Of a DNA stretch of 64,000 nt, positions 25,758 through 36,970 are shown piece after piece. Within the stretch, counting starts at the first letter, position 1, and every line of letters starts with the position of its first letter. The notes beneath the pieces are model-generated. The model ran no database searches. It was not told the origin of the DNA and saw nothing but the letters and a program-made list of their open reading frames with translations. The position numbers were made by a program, and so were the translations under genes. Source of the stretch: Chiridota heheva. Lineage: Eukaryota > Echinodermata > Holothuroidea > Apodida > Chiridotidae. The stretch spans positions 1,196,001 to 1,260,000 of the forward strand of contig JAIGNY010001174.1 in assembly GCA_020152595.1 (NCBI GenBank), in the 5' to 3' direction.

Positions 25758-26058
25758 ATTTAGTAAGTTGTCTACCAACTGTGGTGTAGCGATTATCATA
25801 CTGTACATGTCTACAGACCACGAGGCCCTGGGTTCAAGCCTGGGTTGGGTAGACACGCCAGTGCACCACAACTGGTTATCACAGGCCGTGGACATTGACT
25901 TGGTTGTCGATGTTATGTCTGTCCGTACGTCATACCTGTGTTCTCATCCGGGTCGTATTAAGCGTTTCGTGATAGCATTGTTACTATCATGACTGAATAC
26001 AGAGGCGACGACCCCGTCATTGTAATTGTGTTCACTCGTCCATCAATTTAGTAAGTTG
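25758..26058 (+). mobile_element. complete tRNA-derived SINE with 13-bp target duplication
   Basis: The 275-bp body (25771-26045) is flanked by ATTTAGTAAGTTG at 25758-25770 and 26046-26058. The head has box A-like GTGGTGTAGCGATTATCAT and box B-like GGGTTCAAGCC with tRNA spacing, resembling a Glu/Asp-type tRNA leader. The tail is not poly(A) but ends GTTCACTCGTCCATCA. An intact target duplication and clean promoter boxes suggest a fairly young insertion. Orientation is antisense to the host gene. Confidence 0.88.
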
Positions 26059-26245
26059 ACAATATAATTGTCATTCAATTGGAAGCTCGTCAGTACTATT
26101 TTTAATGGTTTTGCCATCATAATTTGTTAAAGTGTTAAACATATGATAGGTCAAAATGAAAACCCCAATGGAAGTTTGTGTTGAGTTGTCTCACTCAGTA
26201 TTGCAAGTAGGGCCTAGTAATTAGTATGTATCGCATAGAGTGAGT

Positions 26246-28780
26246 TCTGAATCTGAATCGGTTAAGTCGGCAAAAATCCTTCAAGAGGACATGAACGCCA
26301 ACCGAGCGTAAATAGTATGAGTAAAAATAATATAAAAAAACTAGTTAGCAATACAGGTGTTAGTAAGTTTAGCTTTGAAACAGTTGAGACCTAGTGCATG
26401 AACAATGTCTGTGGGTAAAGCATTCCAATCCTTTAGTGTGTGAGGGAAGAAAGAGTGTTTATATACATTCTTTTTAGCATAGGGAACCTGGAAATTAAGG
26501 TCATGATTATTTCTTGTATCAGTTCTAACGGTGGGGATAAGTTCATCTTTATTGATGGCGACAAGATTGTTATTGATTTTATATAGCATATGCAGCCGGG
26601 TGTTGTATCGTCTTGTTTTAAGCAGGGGCCAATCTAATTTATAAAGCATGTTTTTTACACTAGATTTATAAGAGTAGTCTGCCATACAGAACCTGGCTGC
26701 TCTCCTTGAATAGATTCAAGTTTATCCACATCGCACTGGTGATGGGGGGTCCCAGACTGCAGATGCGTGCTCAAGTACTGGCCTGACTAGAGCTTTATAG
26801 GCAGTGGATTTAACGTCGGTGGGACAGTTTGAGAGGTTACGTTTTAAAAGGCCAAGTATAGAGTTAGCTTTCTTGGTTATGTTATGTATATGTTTATCCC
26901 ATCTAAGTTTATTATCAATTTCAACACCTAGGTATAGGTGGGAGTTGACATGTTTTAGTGGCTGGTTGCATAAGGTATAAACAGGTGATTTAAAGCATTT
27001 CTTAGAGGAAATTAAGAAGATGTAGCATTTAGAGGTGGAAATTCATTTGCCATTTGTTTTGCCATTGTTCAAGTTTGTTAAGATCATCTTGGAGGATTTG
27101 TTGGTCAGAGGGGTTATCAATTGTTCTGTACACAAGGCAGTCATCAGCAAACAGTCTGACTGTGCTGTTTATATTATCAGGGATGTCATTTACATATAAG
27201 AGGAAAAGTAATGGACCCAAGACAGTACCTTGTGGTACACCGGATAAAACCTGTTTAGAATCAGAGATTTCACTATCGCAAACAACACGCTGGATGCGGT
27301 TGTTGAGGAATGATGCAAACCAGGCCAGAAGATTTCCATCAATGCCATAGGCGGAAAGTTTGGATAACAGGCGCTGGTGGGGGACTTTATCAAAGGCTTT
27401 TGAGAAGTCAAGAATAGCCATAGAGACGTTACTGTTTTGGTCAATTTGTTTAGAGATATCATTTATTGTTAAGAGGAGTTGTGTTTCAGTCGATCTTTTG
27501 CACGGAAGCCATGTTGTAAATCAGTTAAGATATTATGCTCATCAAGGAATTTCATCACATGTGAGTGGATTATATGCTCAAGGATTTTACTACAAACGAG
27601 GTGAGGGTAATAGGTCTATAATTAGCTGGGTTTTGTTTATCACCTTTCTTAAAAACACTACATATGTTTGCTTCTTTCCACTTGTTAGGATAGTACCATT
27701 ATCGACAGAGGTTTGAAAGAGATCAGTTAGAATTTCATAGAGGTCATCAGCATGTGCTTTTAGAAACCATGGTGGTATTTGGTCAGACCTGAGGCTTTGT
27801 TGGGGCCTAGGTTATGCAGTTGCTTTTTGACACCTTCTGGGGTAATTATAAGTTGGTTTATTTTGCTGTTGGTAAGTGGTTTAGTTACAGGAATTTGGGA
27901 GGTGTTTTCTACTGTGAAAACACTGAAAAACTGGTCATTTAGAATGTTAGCTTTAGTTTTACTGTCACTGCAGAGTTTACTGTTATTTAGTAGATCAGAC
28001 ACACCTACAGAGTTACTTCTTAATCTTTTGATATAGGACCAAAATGCCTTTGGGTTTTCAAGTTAGTGAGTTTTTAAGTTTATCACAGATGAAGGTGTTT
28101 CTAGCTTCTTTGAGGTTTTTATGGACAGCCTTTCTAAAGCTTTTATAGGTAGTCCAGTCATTGGCTTGTTGATTAGTCTTAGCTTTTTTAAACAGTTTAT
28201 GTTTTTTCCTGCAGAGACGGCGTTGGATACGGGTAAACCAGGGCAGATTTAGTTTAGTTGAGGTGAATTTGTGAGGCGTGTTTTTATCTATAATCAATTT
28301 AATTTCTTGTTCAAAGAAATTCCATTTTTCATCAACATCAATGGAGGAATTAAATTGAGTATAATATTGCAGTTTAAATTTGGTCAGGTCTTCTTTTATT
28401 CGTGTTATGTTGGCTTTTTTCTTTAAATAGATTTTACGTTTAGGTAACTTTTTACGAGGGGGAGATATTTAGGGTCAATTCAACAATATCATGGTCACTT
28501 ATACCGGGAATGACATTAGCTGAGGTAACAGCTGGTGAATTGTTAGTAAAAACAAGATCAAGGATGTTGTTATCTCTGGTGGGTGACTGCACCATTTGAG
28601 TGAGATTGAATAAATTAGTCACTTCAAGAAGAATTTTGGCTGCTTCGGAGGAAGCGTTAGTTCCTGAAATAATGTTTTGACTCCAGTCAATATTAGGTTG
28701 GTTGAAATCACCAGCAAGAATAACATTGTTTTTGTCAGCATTTTTACTGAGTTGTTTATCTCACTAACACTAACAGTAAC
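26246..28780 (-). mobile_element. second-family non-LTR retrotransposon, 5'-truncated
   Basis: A minus-strand element with endonuclease C-terminus, reverse transcriptase and C-terminal domain, ending in a 3' UTR whose tail is GATTCAGATTCAGAA, a short TTCAGA-type repeat typical of CR1/L2/Jockey-like tails. Its protein and 3' end are unrelated at sequence level to the LINE at 2512-5298. It sits in sense orientation in intron 1 and its truncated 5' end is only about 80 bp from the exon 1 donor of the SLC37A-like gene. Confidence 0.88.
26341..28775 (-). pseudogene. LINE ORF2 remnant (second family)
   Basis: Reading the minus strand from 28775: endonuclease segment with NNVILAGDFNQPNIDW, NILDLVFTNN and GISDHD (28470-28760), so the GDFN and SDH catalytic motifs are present. 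Then a linker with LNLPWFTRIQRRLCRKK (28297-28058) and PEGVKKQLHNLGPNKASG (28002-27760). The reverse transcriptase at 27421-27029 has motif A as ILDFSKAFDKVPHQ, LSGVPQGTVLGPLLFLLYVN and LFADDCL (FADD near 27140-27154). The C-terminal domain at 26685-26341 has TRRYNTRLHMLYKI and HTLKDWNALP. Frameshifts separate these blocks, so it is non-functional. Confidence 0.9.
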
Positions 28781-28861
28781 ACGTACAGTACTTGGGCATA
28801 TGGCCTAAAACTTTATTGGACTGAAGTGCAAGTGAAAACAAATAACGTTAATCTTCCTTAC

Positions 28862-28929
28862 CAAACATCTTTCTTGGGTCCTCTAAAAATTTTCCCCAAG
28901 AGCCAAGCACCAAGTGGTACGCGCGCCAT
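28862..28929 (-). CDS. SLC37A-like exon 1 (start codon and N-terminus)
   Basis: The minus-strand ATG at 28929-28927 opens 22 codons plus TG and stops at a strong donor, GTAAGGAAG. The peptide starts MARVPLGAWLL and ends RGPKKDV with a split Trp codon completed by the first base of exon 2. Vertebrate SLC37A1/A2 proteins also begin with a short basic and hydrophobic N-terminus ending in W-Y/F just before helix 1, which supports the pairing of these two exons 27 kb apart. The frame stays open for about 37 codons upstream of the ATG (to a TGA) but has no earlier in-frame ATG, so this start was chosen. The transcript start is not determined. Confidence 0.75.
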
Positions 28930-30745
28930 GATCGATGGATTTCTTGGTTGGTCTTCCAGGTCATCTAGTTTCCATTCTGACAGTTTTTTAATACATTTTG
29001 TGAAAACTTTGACGACTGTATCGGATTTTGATCAGCTAGTGCTAGCCACAGATGAATGTTGAAGAAATGCAGGTGCAGATTATGCGAACATCACATAAAC
29101 TCAAAGTCACAGTGTTTTGTTGCGTTAATTTCTACCAGCCTGCGAAAAATGGTTACGACAGTACGACGGTGATTTTTGGACACATATTGAACCAAATAAT
29201 TCAAAAAAGTTTTGTGCATCTTAAACACTTTCTAGTAAAAAGAAATCCTGAGTGTCACAGTGTAGGTGTGTTTAGGTCGGTGCTGTAAACTGATTGGGAA
29301 GGGTCACTTAGGGCGTAGGTGGCACATTCCTAACCCCTCCTCCATTGCTTCCTCAACCCAGGCACGTTGTCAAAAACAATTTTTTTTTTTTTTTGAGGGA
29401 ACGAATTGTTGTAGCGGTTATGCTTCTGAGTTTGTCTGCTTGATGTAGTACAAAAATGATGCAAAGGCCTACTGCAACACTCTTATCAACTTTTGTTCAT
29501 TCCTAATTTCTGCACAAAATATATTAATAAGATAAATCTCATTTGCTCCGGTCACTCAGGTGCAAATTATTGTTCATTTAGGTCTGCCCCCTCCTTAAAC
29601 TTTGAAATTTATACAGGCTACGTGTTTTATCATTAGCTTTCTTCCTTTCTTGATTGATAACAGATTTATCAAACTTTGCTATATAAATTGAAGACTTAAG
29701 TTAGAATATTTTACATATTTCTACAATGACTGTTTGAGGAAGCTATCACTACCACTATGCTGTGCATGTTCTTCTCACAAATAAAAGAGTTTTTCCCATC
29801 TGATATGCTGATATGAATAATTACGGATTTGAATGAAATTATAATGTTCCATAGATCTGGAACCGGGCCCCAACACAGGTTTCAAATTGAGGGGCCAAGA
29901 CCGATGTTATTATTTCAAAAATAATTTAGGCCTATTTAAAAACCATTGCTTTGAAAATCATTGGGACCATGCCCCCCCCCCCCCTCTTCCTCCCCCGGCC
30001 CGGTGTCGGGGCCCTGTAGAGACATAGGAGGCCTGGCATGAGGCCAACATTTTCAGGGGTAATGGTTCTGCCCATTTTTTTAATTGATGTACATCCTTGA
30101 CCATCCATGGGGAAATTAGGTTGCTGGCCCGAAGGTTGTTCTTATTTTCCGGTTTTTAGCCTTTTTGATCCTGCCCTCATCATTGTGGCCCACCAGTCAC
30201 TTACCTTTTTAAAAAGTGTATACTGGTGGGCCAACTTGCACTATTTCATTAGCAATTTTCATATGAATTGGAGTGGAACTGTACTTTTCAAGAGAACTTT
30301 GGCCAATTTTGCCAATAAGCAATAACAATCTAAAGGACCCTTTGTTTTTTAGAAAAGTGAGGGATAATTACCCTCTCCTACCACACGTGGCAACGCCGCT
30401 GGGTGAAATTCACTAAGTTTCTACCGAGTTTCGCCATCATTACCTTGGCCAGCAATAAAAATTCCTTAAAAAAAACACTGCCTCATCAAAGCGCAAACTG
30501 CCAAAACCGAAGCGTTTATTGTTTTTGCACAAATTTCAAAGATCTTTAATCTATCAACGGTTGGGGCTTAATTCCCCTTCTGCACACCAGCAAACGTTTG
30601 TGGTCCTTTCGAAATGTTTTCAAACATAAATCCGAAATTTCGGAGGCGAATGCTGTTTGCGCAGCATATACGCATCTTTTTTTCTCAGCTTGTCAAGCGC
30701 TAACCATTTGCTGAACAAACATCTGTTTGATTTAAGAACAGGTAA
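28930..30745. other. upstream flank of the SLC37A-like gene
   Basis: Should include the 5' UTR and promoter of the minus-strand gene. No TATA box or other promoter motif could be assigned with confidence. It contains a T-run near 29381-29394 and a C-run near 29974-29984. No other gene recognised. Confidence 0.4.
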
Positions 30746-31318
30746 CTTTGATTTTAGAGGATTGGTTTAGGTTCAAGCAAGTCTATCTTATATGAAAGAG
30801 GTCTCAAAAGGAAACAAAATAGTGAAGAAAGCATTTACAAATTTTATTCCGTTTTAAGGATATATCTAAATTTAAAGTTTCGTATCATTTGTGTAAAAAC
30901 GACTGAAATCAGACTAGTTGTGATGTCATAGCCTCAGATTCCAAAAAGTCTTTATGTATTCATCATATTTTGTCCTGTGACAAAAAAAGAAAGAAAAAAA
31001 GTAGTAAGAATAAATGTAGGAAGGGTATTTATAATAAACCACCTAAAGAAAGTTTGAGGAATAATAATTCAAATAGTGAAAAATTAAATAAACTTTCTTT
31101 AAAATACATTAAGAATTGTCAAGAATGTGAGGATGAAGACACCATCTTTCCATATTAGACTTACTACACCAGTCATTTCTATACACAGATAAGACAGAGC
31201 TTTAAACATGAATATGTCCTCAACATAATTAAGATTTTCTTTTCTCACCATTTTGCTTCTTTTGAAGTCCTTTTTCATATAAGACGGACATGCTTGACCA
31301 CTGAACTAATCTTTGATT
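30746..31318. mobile_element. foldback MITE (copy 2)
   Basis: Left part AGGATTGGTTTAG, CTTATATGAAAGAGG and GTGAAGAAAGCATTTACAAA; right part, on the minus strand, AAAGATTAGTTCAGTGG, CTTATATGAAAAAGG and CAAAATGGTGAGAAAAG. The interior (GGGTATTTATAATAAACCAC, GAAAAATTAAATAAAC) is shared with the copies at 1051-1490 and 51300-51955. CTTTGATT flanks it on both sides (30746-30753 and 31311-31318), which may be chance. The outer TTAA seen in copy 1 is not preserved. Confidence 0.65.
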
Positions 31319-33219
31319 ACATTATGATAACGTTCAGGCTTATCACATGCACATGTACTTAAAGGACTGGTGCCATGTAGCAATTTTGGTATCAACTGAT
31401 GTATTTTTTGATTTCGAACAACTTTTAATACATATGTACCGGTAGTTCAAAATGTGTCTATTATTTTATTTATTTTTTCAAACAATCTTACAAACCTTTA
31501 ATGGCCGCTAATACAAACGACTTATCTTCCTATTTTAATTTATAATTATTAAACTTTTGTGACGTGTCAAGTTGGACAGTATCACTGATCTGCGGCTGGC
31601 CGTACGTATAAGTCAGAATGCTGACTACACCGGATGCGTTTTTGAAATTTAAAGAGCCAACTTAACAGGTTAAGAAATTGTTAGCGTCCATCACGTATAC
31701 ACTGTATCTTGCAACCTGTCAATTCGGCGTGGGTATTATTTATTTTAGGAGAACCAAGTTGCAGATTGTCTTTATTTTTGTATCTTTCTGTTTTATAATG
31801 AATAAATTAAACCCTACATAACTTTGTTCTCTTTCTTTAAGGGTCGTGTATAGCTTTTCGTTTTTGAGGGGCTTAAGCTACCCCCTCCTCCCTTAAAAAA
31901 AAAATAATCGCGAAGACTTTGGTGAAAGTGTGAAATTAATAACATAAATTTGAAGGAAAGTGCGTAAAATTGTTGGAAATTTTGTTCGATTTTCGCAACA
32001 CTTCACTCAGAATTTCTCGAATTGACAGCTTGCTTCACTGGAAAGTGAATTATTTTCCAAGAAATTAAAGAAGATTTCACCAAAGAGCTTTAAGCTCTTT
32101 GCTTTCACAAAAATGAAGGAAATTTCCCCCAAAATGAAGGAGAATTCCCGAAAATTGACGAAGATTTCCTTAAAATTCATGGAAGTATCGCAGAAGTTGA
32201 ATAATGTTTTTTGTTTTTTTAAGGGAAGGGTCTATGATTTTTTAGGGGGCGAAGCCCCGCTCCCTTAAGATACGCCACTGCTTTCTTTATTACTATCCAT
32301 ACAAACAAACAAAATGCCACGACAGCCCCTTTTTAAAGGGTGTTTCTATCAAAACTTAGGTTAACCGCAACTAGAAAGAAATCTCTTCAGCCAACGCAGT
32401 CAATAGCTCATTCGTCGGCTGTGTGTAACATGCGCTCAGTTTAAACTGATAATGGTTGTAACACATGTTACACAAGCCAGTTTTTACTGATGTATGCTTG
32501 ATGATACTTAAAACGCAAGGTGCTCAACTTCAGGAACGCACCCCTGGAAATTCCTGGTTACTGGATAACAACGGATTGTATTACCTCTATCTATTTGGTT
32601 ATGTGGTATCACCTGGCACCTGCCCCAAACTGCCAAATGCCTATCAATTCATGGTCACATGCACAAATCTAGTTATCTGGTTATTGTCACATGTTTCTTC
32701 AATGGCACACGAACACTGCCTCTTATCAGGATCTAAATGACAACTTCCTGCTCTTTTGTCATCTTATTGTCACACGGCGAAACATGTCGGAAAGATCTTC
32801 TTAACACACACGTATGCCGATATATCTGAAGAAGATCAATTCGTGCGAAAATGAGAAGCGGGTGTAGAAGTTTTAGAATTAACCGAAAAAATGGTCTGAA
32901 ATTCAACAATAGTCCCTATTAAATTGACCAAATTTACAAAAGGTGGTATTACATCTATAGCAACACACACCTTTCATTTAAGTATCAATTGTATTCATAA
33001 GTCGATGCCTGTCTGGCTGTTACAGTTTGGGCATTGATGGTAAAATATTTTTTTGGATAAATACGTTCGTATAAATGGGCAATTTCAGATAGTATTTATA
33101 CCTTCCGCTAAGGAACTAAGTTTATAACCCCTCCCACCAATTACCCTATCACGGCACTTTCAACCTCCCACAGTCATACCAAAAGCTTCTCTGTAGAAGC
33201 TCTTTGATTAATGTCGCAC
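31319..33219. other. unannotated intergenic stretch
   Basis: No gene seen. A GGGGCGAAGCCCC hairpin at 32246-32258, of the type found in the U4-unit spacers, lies in a decayed sequence rich in AAAATGAAGGARATTTCCC-like words at 31980-32200. Confidence 0.4.
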
Positions 33220-33224
33220 ACGTG

Positions 33225-33640
33225 ATACAATAAAGCACGTTTCGTGTGACAATAAGAAGCATGCATGCATCGTGTGATAATAAGAAGCGTGCATGTTTCG
33301 TGTGACAATAAGAAGCATAAACTTGTTTCGTGTGACAATAAGAAGAATAAACTTGTTTCGTGTGACAATAAGAAGAATAAACTTGTTTCGTGTGACAATA
33401 AGAAGCGTGCATGTTTTGTGTGACAATAAGAAGCGTGCATGTTTTGTGTGACAATAAGAAGCATGAACTTGTTTCGTGTGACAATAAGAAGCGTGCATGT
33501 TTCCTGTGACAATAAGAAGCGTGCATGTGTTATGTGACAATAAGAAGCATGAACTTGTTTCGTGTGACAATAAGAAGCGTGCATGTTTCGTGTGACAATA
33601 AAAAGCGTGCATGTTTCCTGAGACAATACGAAGCAAGAGG
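33225..33640. repeat. 28/30-bp minisatellite, unit 1 (about 15 copies)
   Basis: Repeats of GTTTCGTGTGACAATAAGAA joined by GCGTGCAT (28-bp form) or GCATAAACTT (30-bp form). The same minisatellite opens units 2, 3 and 4 (near 37062, 39860 and 43546) with only 2-5 copies, so unit 1 is expanded. Minus-strand frames rich in SYCHTK are by-products. Confidence 0.93.
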
Positions 33641-34187
33641 ATGGAAAACAAGTAAAGGATACTCTTTGAATGGAATTTACACGAATGTGAGCTGTCGATT
33701 ATGATAAAGAATTTGTGTAATCTTTCTCCTCGCCCTGTCAGCCTGGTCCAACCAAATATTAATGACATCCTGGATTATCCTTTTCACTAATTTCAATTCA
33801 AGAAATAGAATAACAGTCACCCCATATCAATATATTCAACTCAAAATATTGATGTTGGGAATGGAAGGGGGTGGAGTGGGGTGGTAATGAGGTAGGTCGG
33901 GTAATGTGATAACATCTGTTCACCTAAAATTAATAGGGGATAAATCGCCAGCACCGGCTCCGCCGCCCTGTCTTAAAACGGTTGTGGGTAGGTGGAGGCA
34001 AACTGTTTATTTTTTTCTGGTCCAAGTTGGAGAAATTTTCGTTTCGAATTTCTAGTTTAGTTGCTCAAAAAGATTTTTGATTTGCGCTCCTTGACTGTTT
34101 TACATTTATACATGCTTTAATCATGTCAATGGTTTTGTCATGAACCAAAGGCACACTTTATGAATTAATGCTCGAGCTTTATTTCTA

Positions 34188-34316
34188 GACAAAAGACTGG
34201 TAAACAGCCTGCCAGCCAATCATAAAACTTTTAAGAGGAAAGGCATTTAAATATTTTACCGCTGAAAGTTTCAATTCGATATATATATATCCTTTCACCA
34301 GAGTTATATTCTAGTT
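34188..34316 (+). promoter_or_regulatory. U4 snRNA promoter, unit 1
   Basis: About 130 bp upstream of U4 is conserved in all four units while more distal spacer varies. It holds a CCAAT box at 34216-34220, a block TTTACCGCTGAAAGTTTCAA at about -62 to -43, where animal snRNA genes carry the proximal sequence element, and an AT-rich (AT)n stretch at about -40 to -26. The assignment as PSE is by position only. Confidence 0.6.
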
Positions 34317-34460
34317 ATCTTTGCGCAGAGGCGATATCGTAGTCAGTGAGGTTTAACCGAGACGCGATTATTGCTAATTGAAAACTTATCCCAATACCCC
34401 GCATTGGCGACGTGAAATACCGTCGACAGATGCAATTTTTCTCGGTTTCGAACGAAACCT
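34317..34460 (+). ncRNA. U4 spliceosomal snRNA, unit 1
   Basis: This 144-bp gene encodes the RNA that pairs with U6 in the U4/U6 and U4/U6.U5 snRNPs. It starts ATCTTTGCGCAG, has the 5' stem-loop (GATATCGTAGTCAGTGAGG to CCGAGACGCGAT), then the U6-pairing stretch TTATTGCTAATTGAAAACTT, the near-invariant CCCAATACCCCGC, an internal stem, the Sm site AATTTTT and a 3' hairpin GGTTTCG-AAC-GAAACC. Length and order match animal U4 (about 145 nt). Differences from the other units: GTTTAACCGAG in the 5' loop region (shared with unit 4) and CATTGGCG instead of CACTGGCG. All core elements are intact, so it could be functional. Confidence 0.95.
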
Positions 34461-34744
34461 AATTTATCAATCTAAACATACTGCAAACATAATTTATATA
34501 ATAGAAATCAAGGAGGTTGTATTTGCATTCATTCATCTTTCACTTTGTTTGATGTTGCAAGATAACTCAATTGGCTGCATTGTTGAGTATTTTGCGTGCA
34601 AAATGTAATAAAGGTATGGGCCAAAATTTTACAAATGGCTCCTTTTTAAGCTTCCCCATTGCTCAGGAGAACTGTTTTCAAATCCATTTGTTTTCTGCAA
34701 ATCTTTGTAAGCTTTGTATTTATACCCAGCTGATTCATAACCTT

Positions 34745-34860
34745 CTTGCAAAGGACAGAGCTTTAAACTTGAATATCTCCTCAATGGAATACACTATTTG
34801 AATGCTTTCTTCAGCATTTTCTTTCTTTCAATGTCCTCTTAATGAATTTTAAAATAACTT
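34745..34860. mobile_element. foldback-MITE end fragment inside the U4 unit
   Basis: On the minus strand this reads GAGGACATTGAAAGAAAG, AAATGCTGAAGAAAGCATTC and GAGGAGATATTCAAG, matching the terminal inverted repeat of the elements at 1051-1490 and 51300-51955. Equivalent fragments follow U4 in units 2 (near 38355-38470) and 3 (near 41215-41330), so it was present before the array amplified. Confidence 0.6.
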
Positions 34861-34899
34861 ATATACTTACGTGAACTCTGACCTAGCCTGTTATTTGAA

Positions 34900-34974
34900 G
34901 CGATAATTGCTAATCATACTTATCCCAATACCCCGCACTGGCGATGTGAAATACCATCGACATTAGCAATTTTT
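34900..34974 (+). pseudogene. truncated U4 pseudogene, unit 1
   Basis: A partial U4 copy from the end of the 5' stem-loop to the Sm site: GCGATAATTGCTAAT, ACTTATCCCAATACCCCGC, ACTGGCGATGTGAAATACC and AATTTTT. It lacks the first about 50 nt (all of U6 stem II and most of the 5' stem-loop), and in this unit also lacks the 3' hairpin. It cannot form a normal U4/U6 duplex. Confidence 0.88.
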
Positions 34975-36514
34975 GCAAAATTCCCGAAAATTTGCTTCAA
35001 GTCCTTATAATTAGCCGGCAGCAGACTATAGTTTTCCATCTACCAGGTTTTGGGGAGGCTCCGACTGAGCCTCCTGTATCCTGATCTCATAACATTTTGT
35101 CAATATGCGGGGCGATGTTCAATGGTCAACGTGTCGGATCCAGGGGCGTAACTAGATTTCGAGCACAGGAGAGTGTAAGACAAATTTGCCTGACGAAAGT
35201 TTGCACTTGTCTACAATCACACAATATAAAACAATTTGGAGAAGATTTCGCCCCCTTCCCTTTCCCCCCCCCTCCCCTATCCCAAAAAAAGCAATGTCAT
35301 CGCCAGACATATTGGCTTAGGACACAATACTCAAGTAGCAAACGCGGAAATGCAAAACAGCGACGCATTTACCCGCTTAACAGCTTAAGGCTCCTGGCAA
35401 CGTCCAGAGGTGAAACCTTGGATGCTTGGTAACAGGCTGAAAAGGCCTTGTTTTTGTTGGTCCAAAACGGCTGAAAATCAACACAAAGTTCGAAAATGTA
35501 ATTGATGAAAAGAAGACAATTCTAAATCATGTTATTGTCTAGGTTACCAGTTAAGAACAGGAAGATGAGAAATTCCCCCTCAAAATTGAGAGGAATTTGG
35601 GCAAAAATGTAAAGTTCGTGGAGCAAAGATTTGCCACCAAAATGTCTTAAAATTTAACACAAAGTTCCGAAATATAAATGAAAGATTCTGGAGTTCTAGG
35701 GCAAATCATGGGTATGGATTCAAAAAGGCACTATTGGAAAGGGGTCCAGGGGCGAAGCCCCAAAGTCTTTGAAGGTTTCTTGTCTTTGCTGCCCCAAAAT
35801 GGCTGAAAATAAATACAAACTGACAAGGTTGGGAAAAATTAGTGAAGATAAGAAAAATATATTCATGCGAAAATCAAGCATGATAAGCTTACCATATCTA
35901 AACAGGCAGAGAGAGAAATTTTTCCTGAGAATTAAGAGAACTCGGGAAAAGTTGCGCAGGTGTTCATGTGTAAAGCCTTGGTCTGAAGCTGTCTTGTTTT
36001 TCATCCCCAATATAGCTTAAAATCAACACAAAGTTCCCAAAATGTAAATGAAAAATCGTGGGTCCTGGGGCGAAGCAAGGGTAGAGAACCAAGAGAGGAC
36101 CCTTTTAAGGGGTCACAGAGCGAAGCCCCCGGAAACTTTTGATGTCCCAATATGGCTTAAATTTAAGATAAACTGACAATTTGAAAGTTATAAGAAATGG
36201 TTATACTGTTATAAGAAGACAGTTTGAAATTCTAATGCTAAAATCCACTCAAGATATAAGCATTATCAGATTATAGGGTTATCATTTCTACACAGACAAA
36301 AAGTGATTTTTTTTCTGAAAATTGAGAAAATTTGGGCAAAATTGTGCAGGCTTTGGGGATCAAGCCCCCTGTCCCCTCCCTCTCTTCTGGCTACGCCCCC
36401 TGTTTTTGATGCCCAAAACTGGCCCATGGTAATTCTGGCTCTGGATTTTAAACGTGTGTAGACAGGTAGACGGCATCTTTCATATAGTCCAAGTTGCCCA
36501 AGTCGAGCATGCCA
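34975..36514. repeat. U4-unit spacer with degenerate repeats and GGGGCGAAGCCCC hairpins (unit 1)
   Basis: The spacer begins with GATATGCGGGG-type sequence (CAATATGCGGGGCGATGTTC at 35100), then several diverged copies of a block with AAAATTGAGGAAATTYGGGCA-like, CCCCAATATGGCTTAAAAT-like and AACACAAAGTTCCGAAAAT-like words, often joined by the palindrome GGGGCGAAGCCCC (for example 35749-35761). It closes with a pyrimidine-rich tract near 36370-36385. No gene recognised. The equivalent region in unit 2 is about 0.8 kb shorter. Confidence 0.7.
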
Positions 36515-36970
36515 ATCAGCATCATGCAGAGTCGAGGGGAGGTGATTGTTATATCTAGCAGTTTAGACGATTCGGGAAACATTGCGACATATCTCTGATT
36601 TAAACAGTGCATCCAACATTTTAAATCTCTGTCTGACTAAGTGCCCCAGCAGTCAAGTATGATGTTGTGATAGCATCATGATGCCGAGTCGGGAGGACAT
36701 GATTGTGATATCTATAGACGATTCGGGCATGATTGAGATATTGCTCTCAAACAGTACATCTGACATTTTACATCTCTGCCCGACTAAGTGCTCAAGTACA
36801 AAATGTACAAGTATGATGTTGTCAGAATCATCAGATCATGCCGAGTCGGCGGTCGGATTCGAGGATATGATTCTGATATCTAGCTGAGTCGGGCATGGCT
36901 GACATGACTGAGAAATACTCTGATAAAAGTGCATCCGACATGTCTACAATTCTGCCGACTAAGATCGGTG
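36515..36970. repeat. about 150-bp subrepeats of the U4 unit (unit 1)
   Basis: Three diverged tandem blocks share ATGCCGAGTCGGGAGGACAT-like openings, ATGATTGTGATATCT, then CATCTCTGCCCGACTAAGTG. Equivalent blocks occur at about 39335-39765 and 43015-43440 in units 2 and 3. Confidence 0.8.

Noticed and set aside
32465-32740. 91-codon plus-strand frame
   Set aside because: No recognisable domain, no supporting splice sites, and length expected by chance in this composition.
33225-33640. Possible CRISPR-like array from evenly spaced repeats
   Set aside because: Eukaryotic context, repeats directly abut without unique spacers, and the block belongs to a larger tandem unit.
33149-33768. Minus-strand frames of 125-186 codons with SYCHTK repeats
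   Set aside because: Read-through of the 28/30-bp minisatellite in different frames, not a protein.
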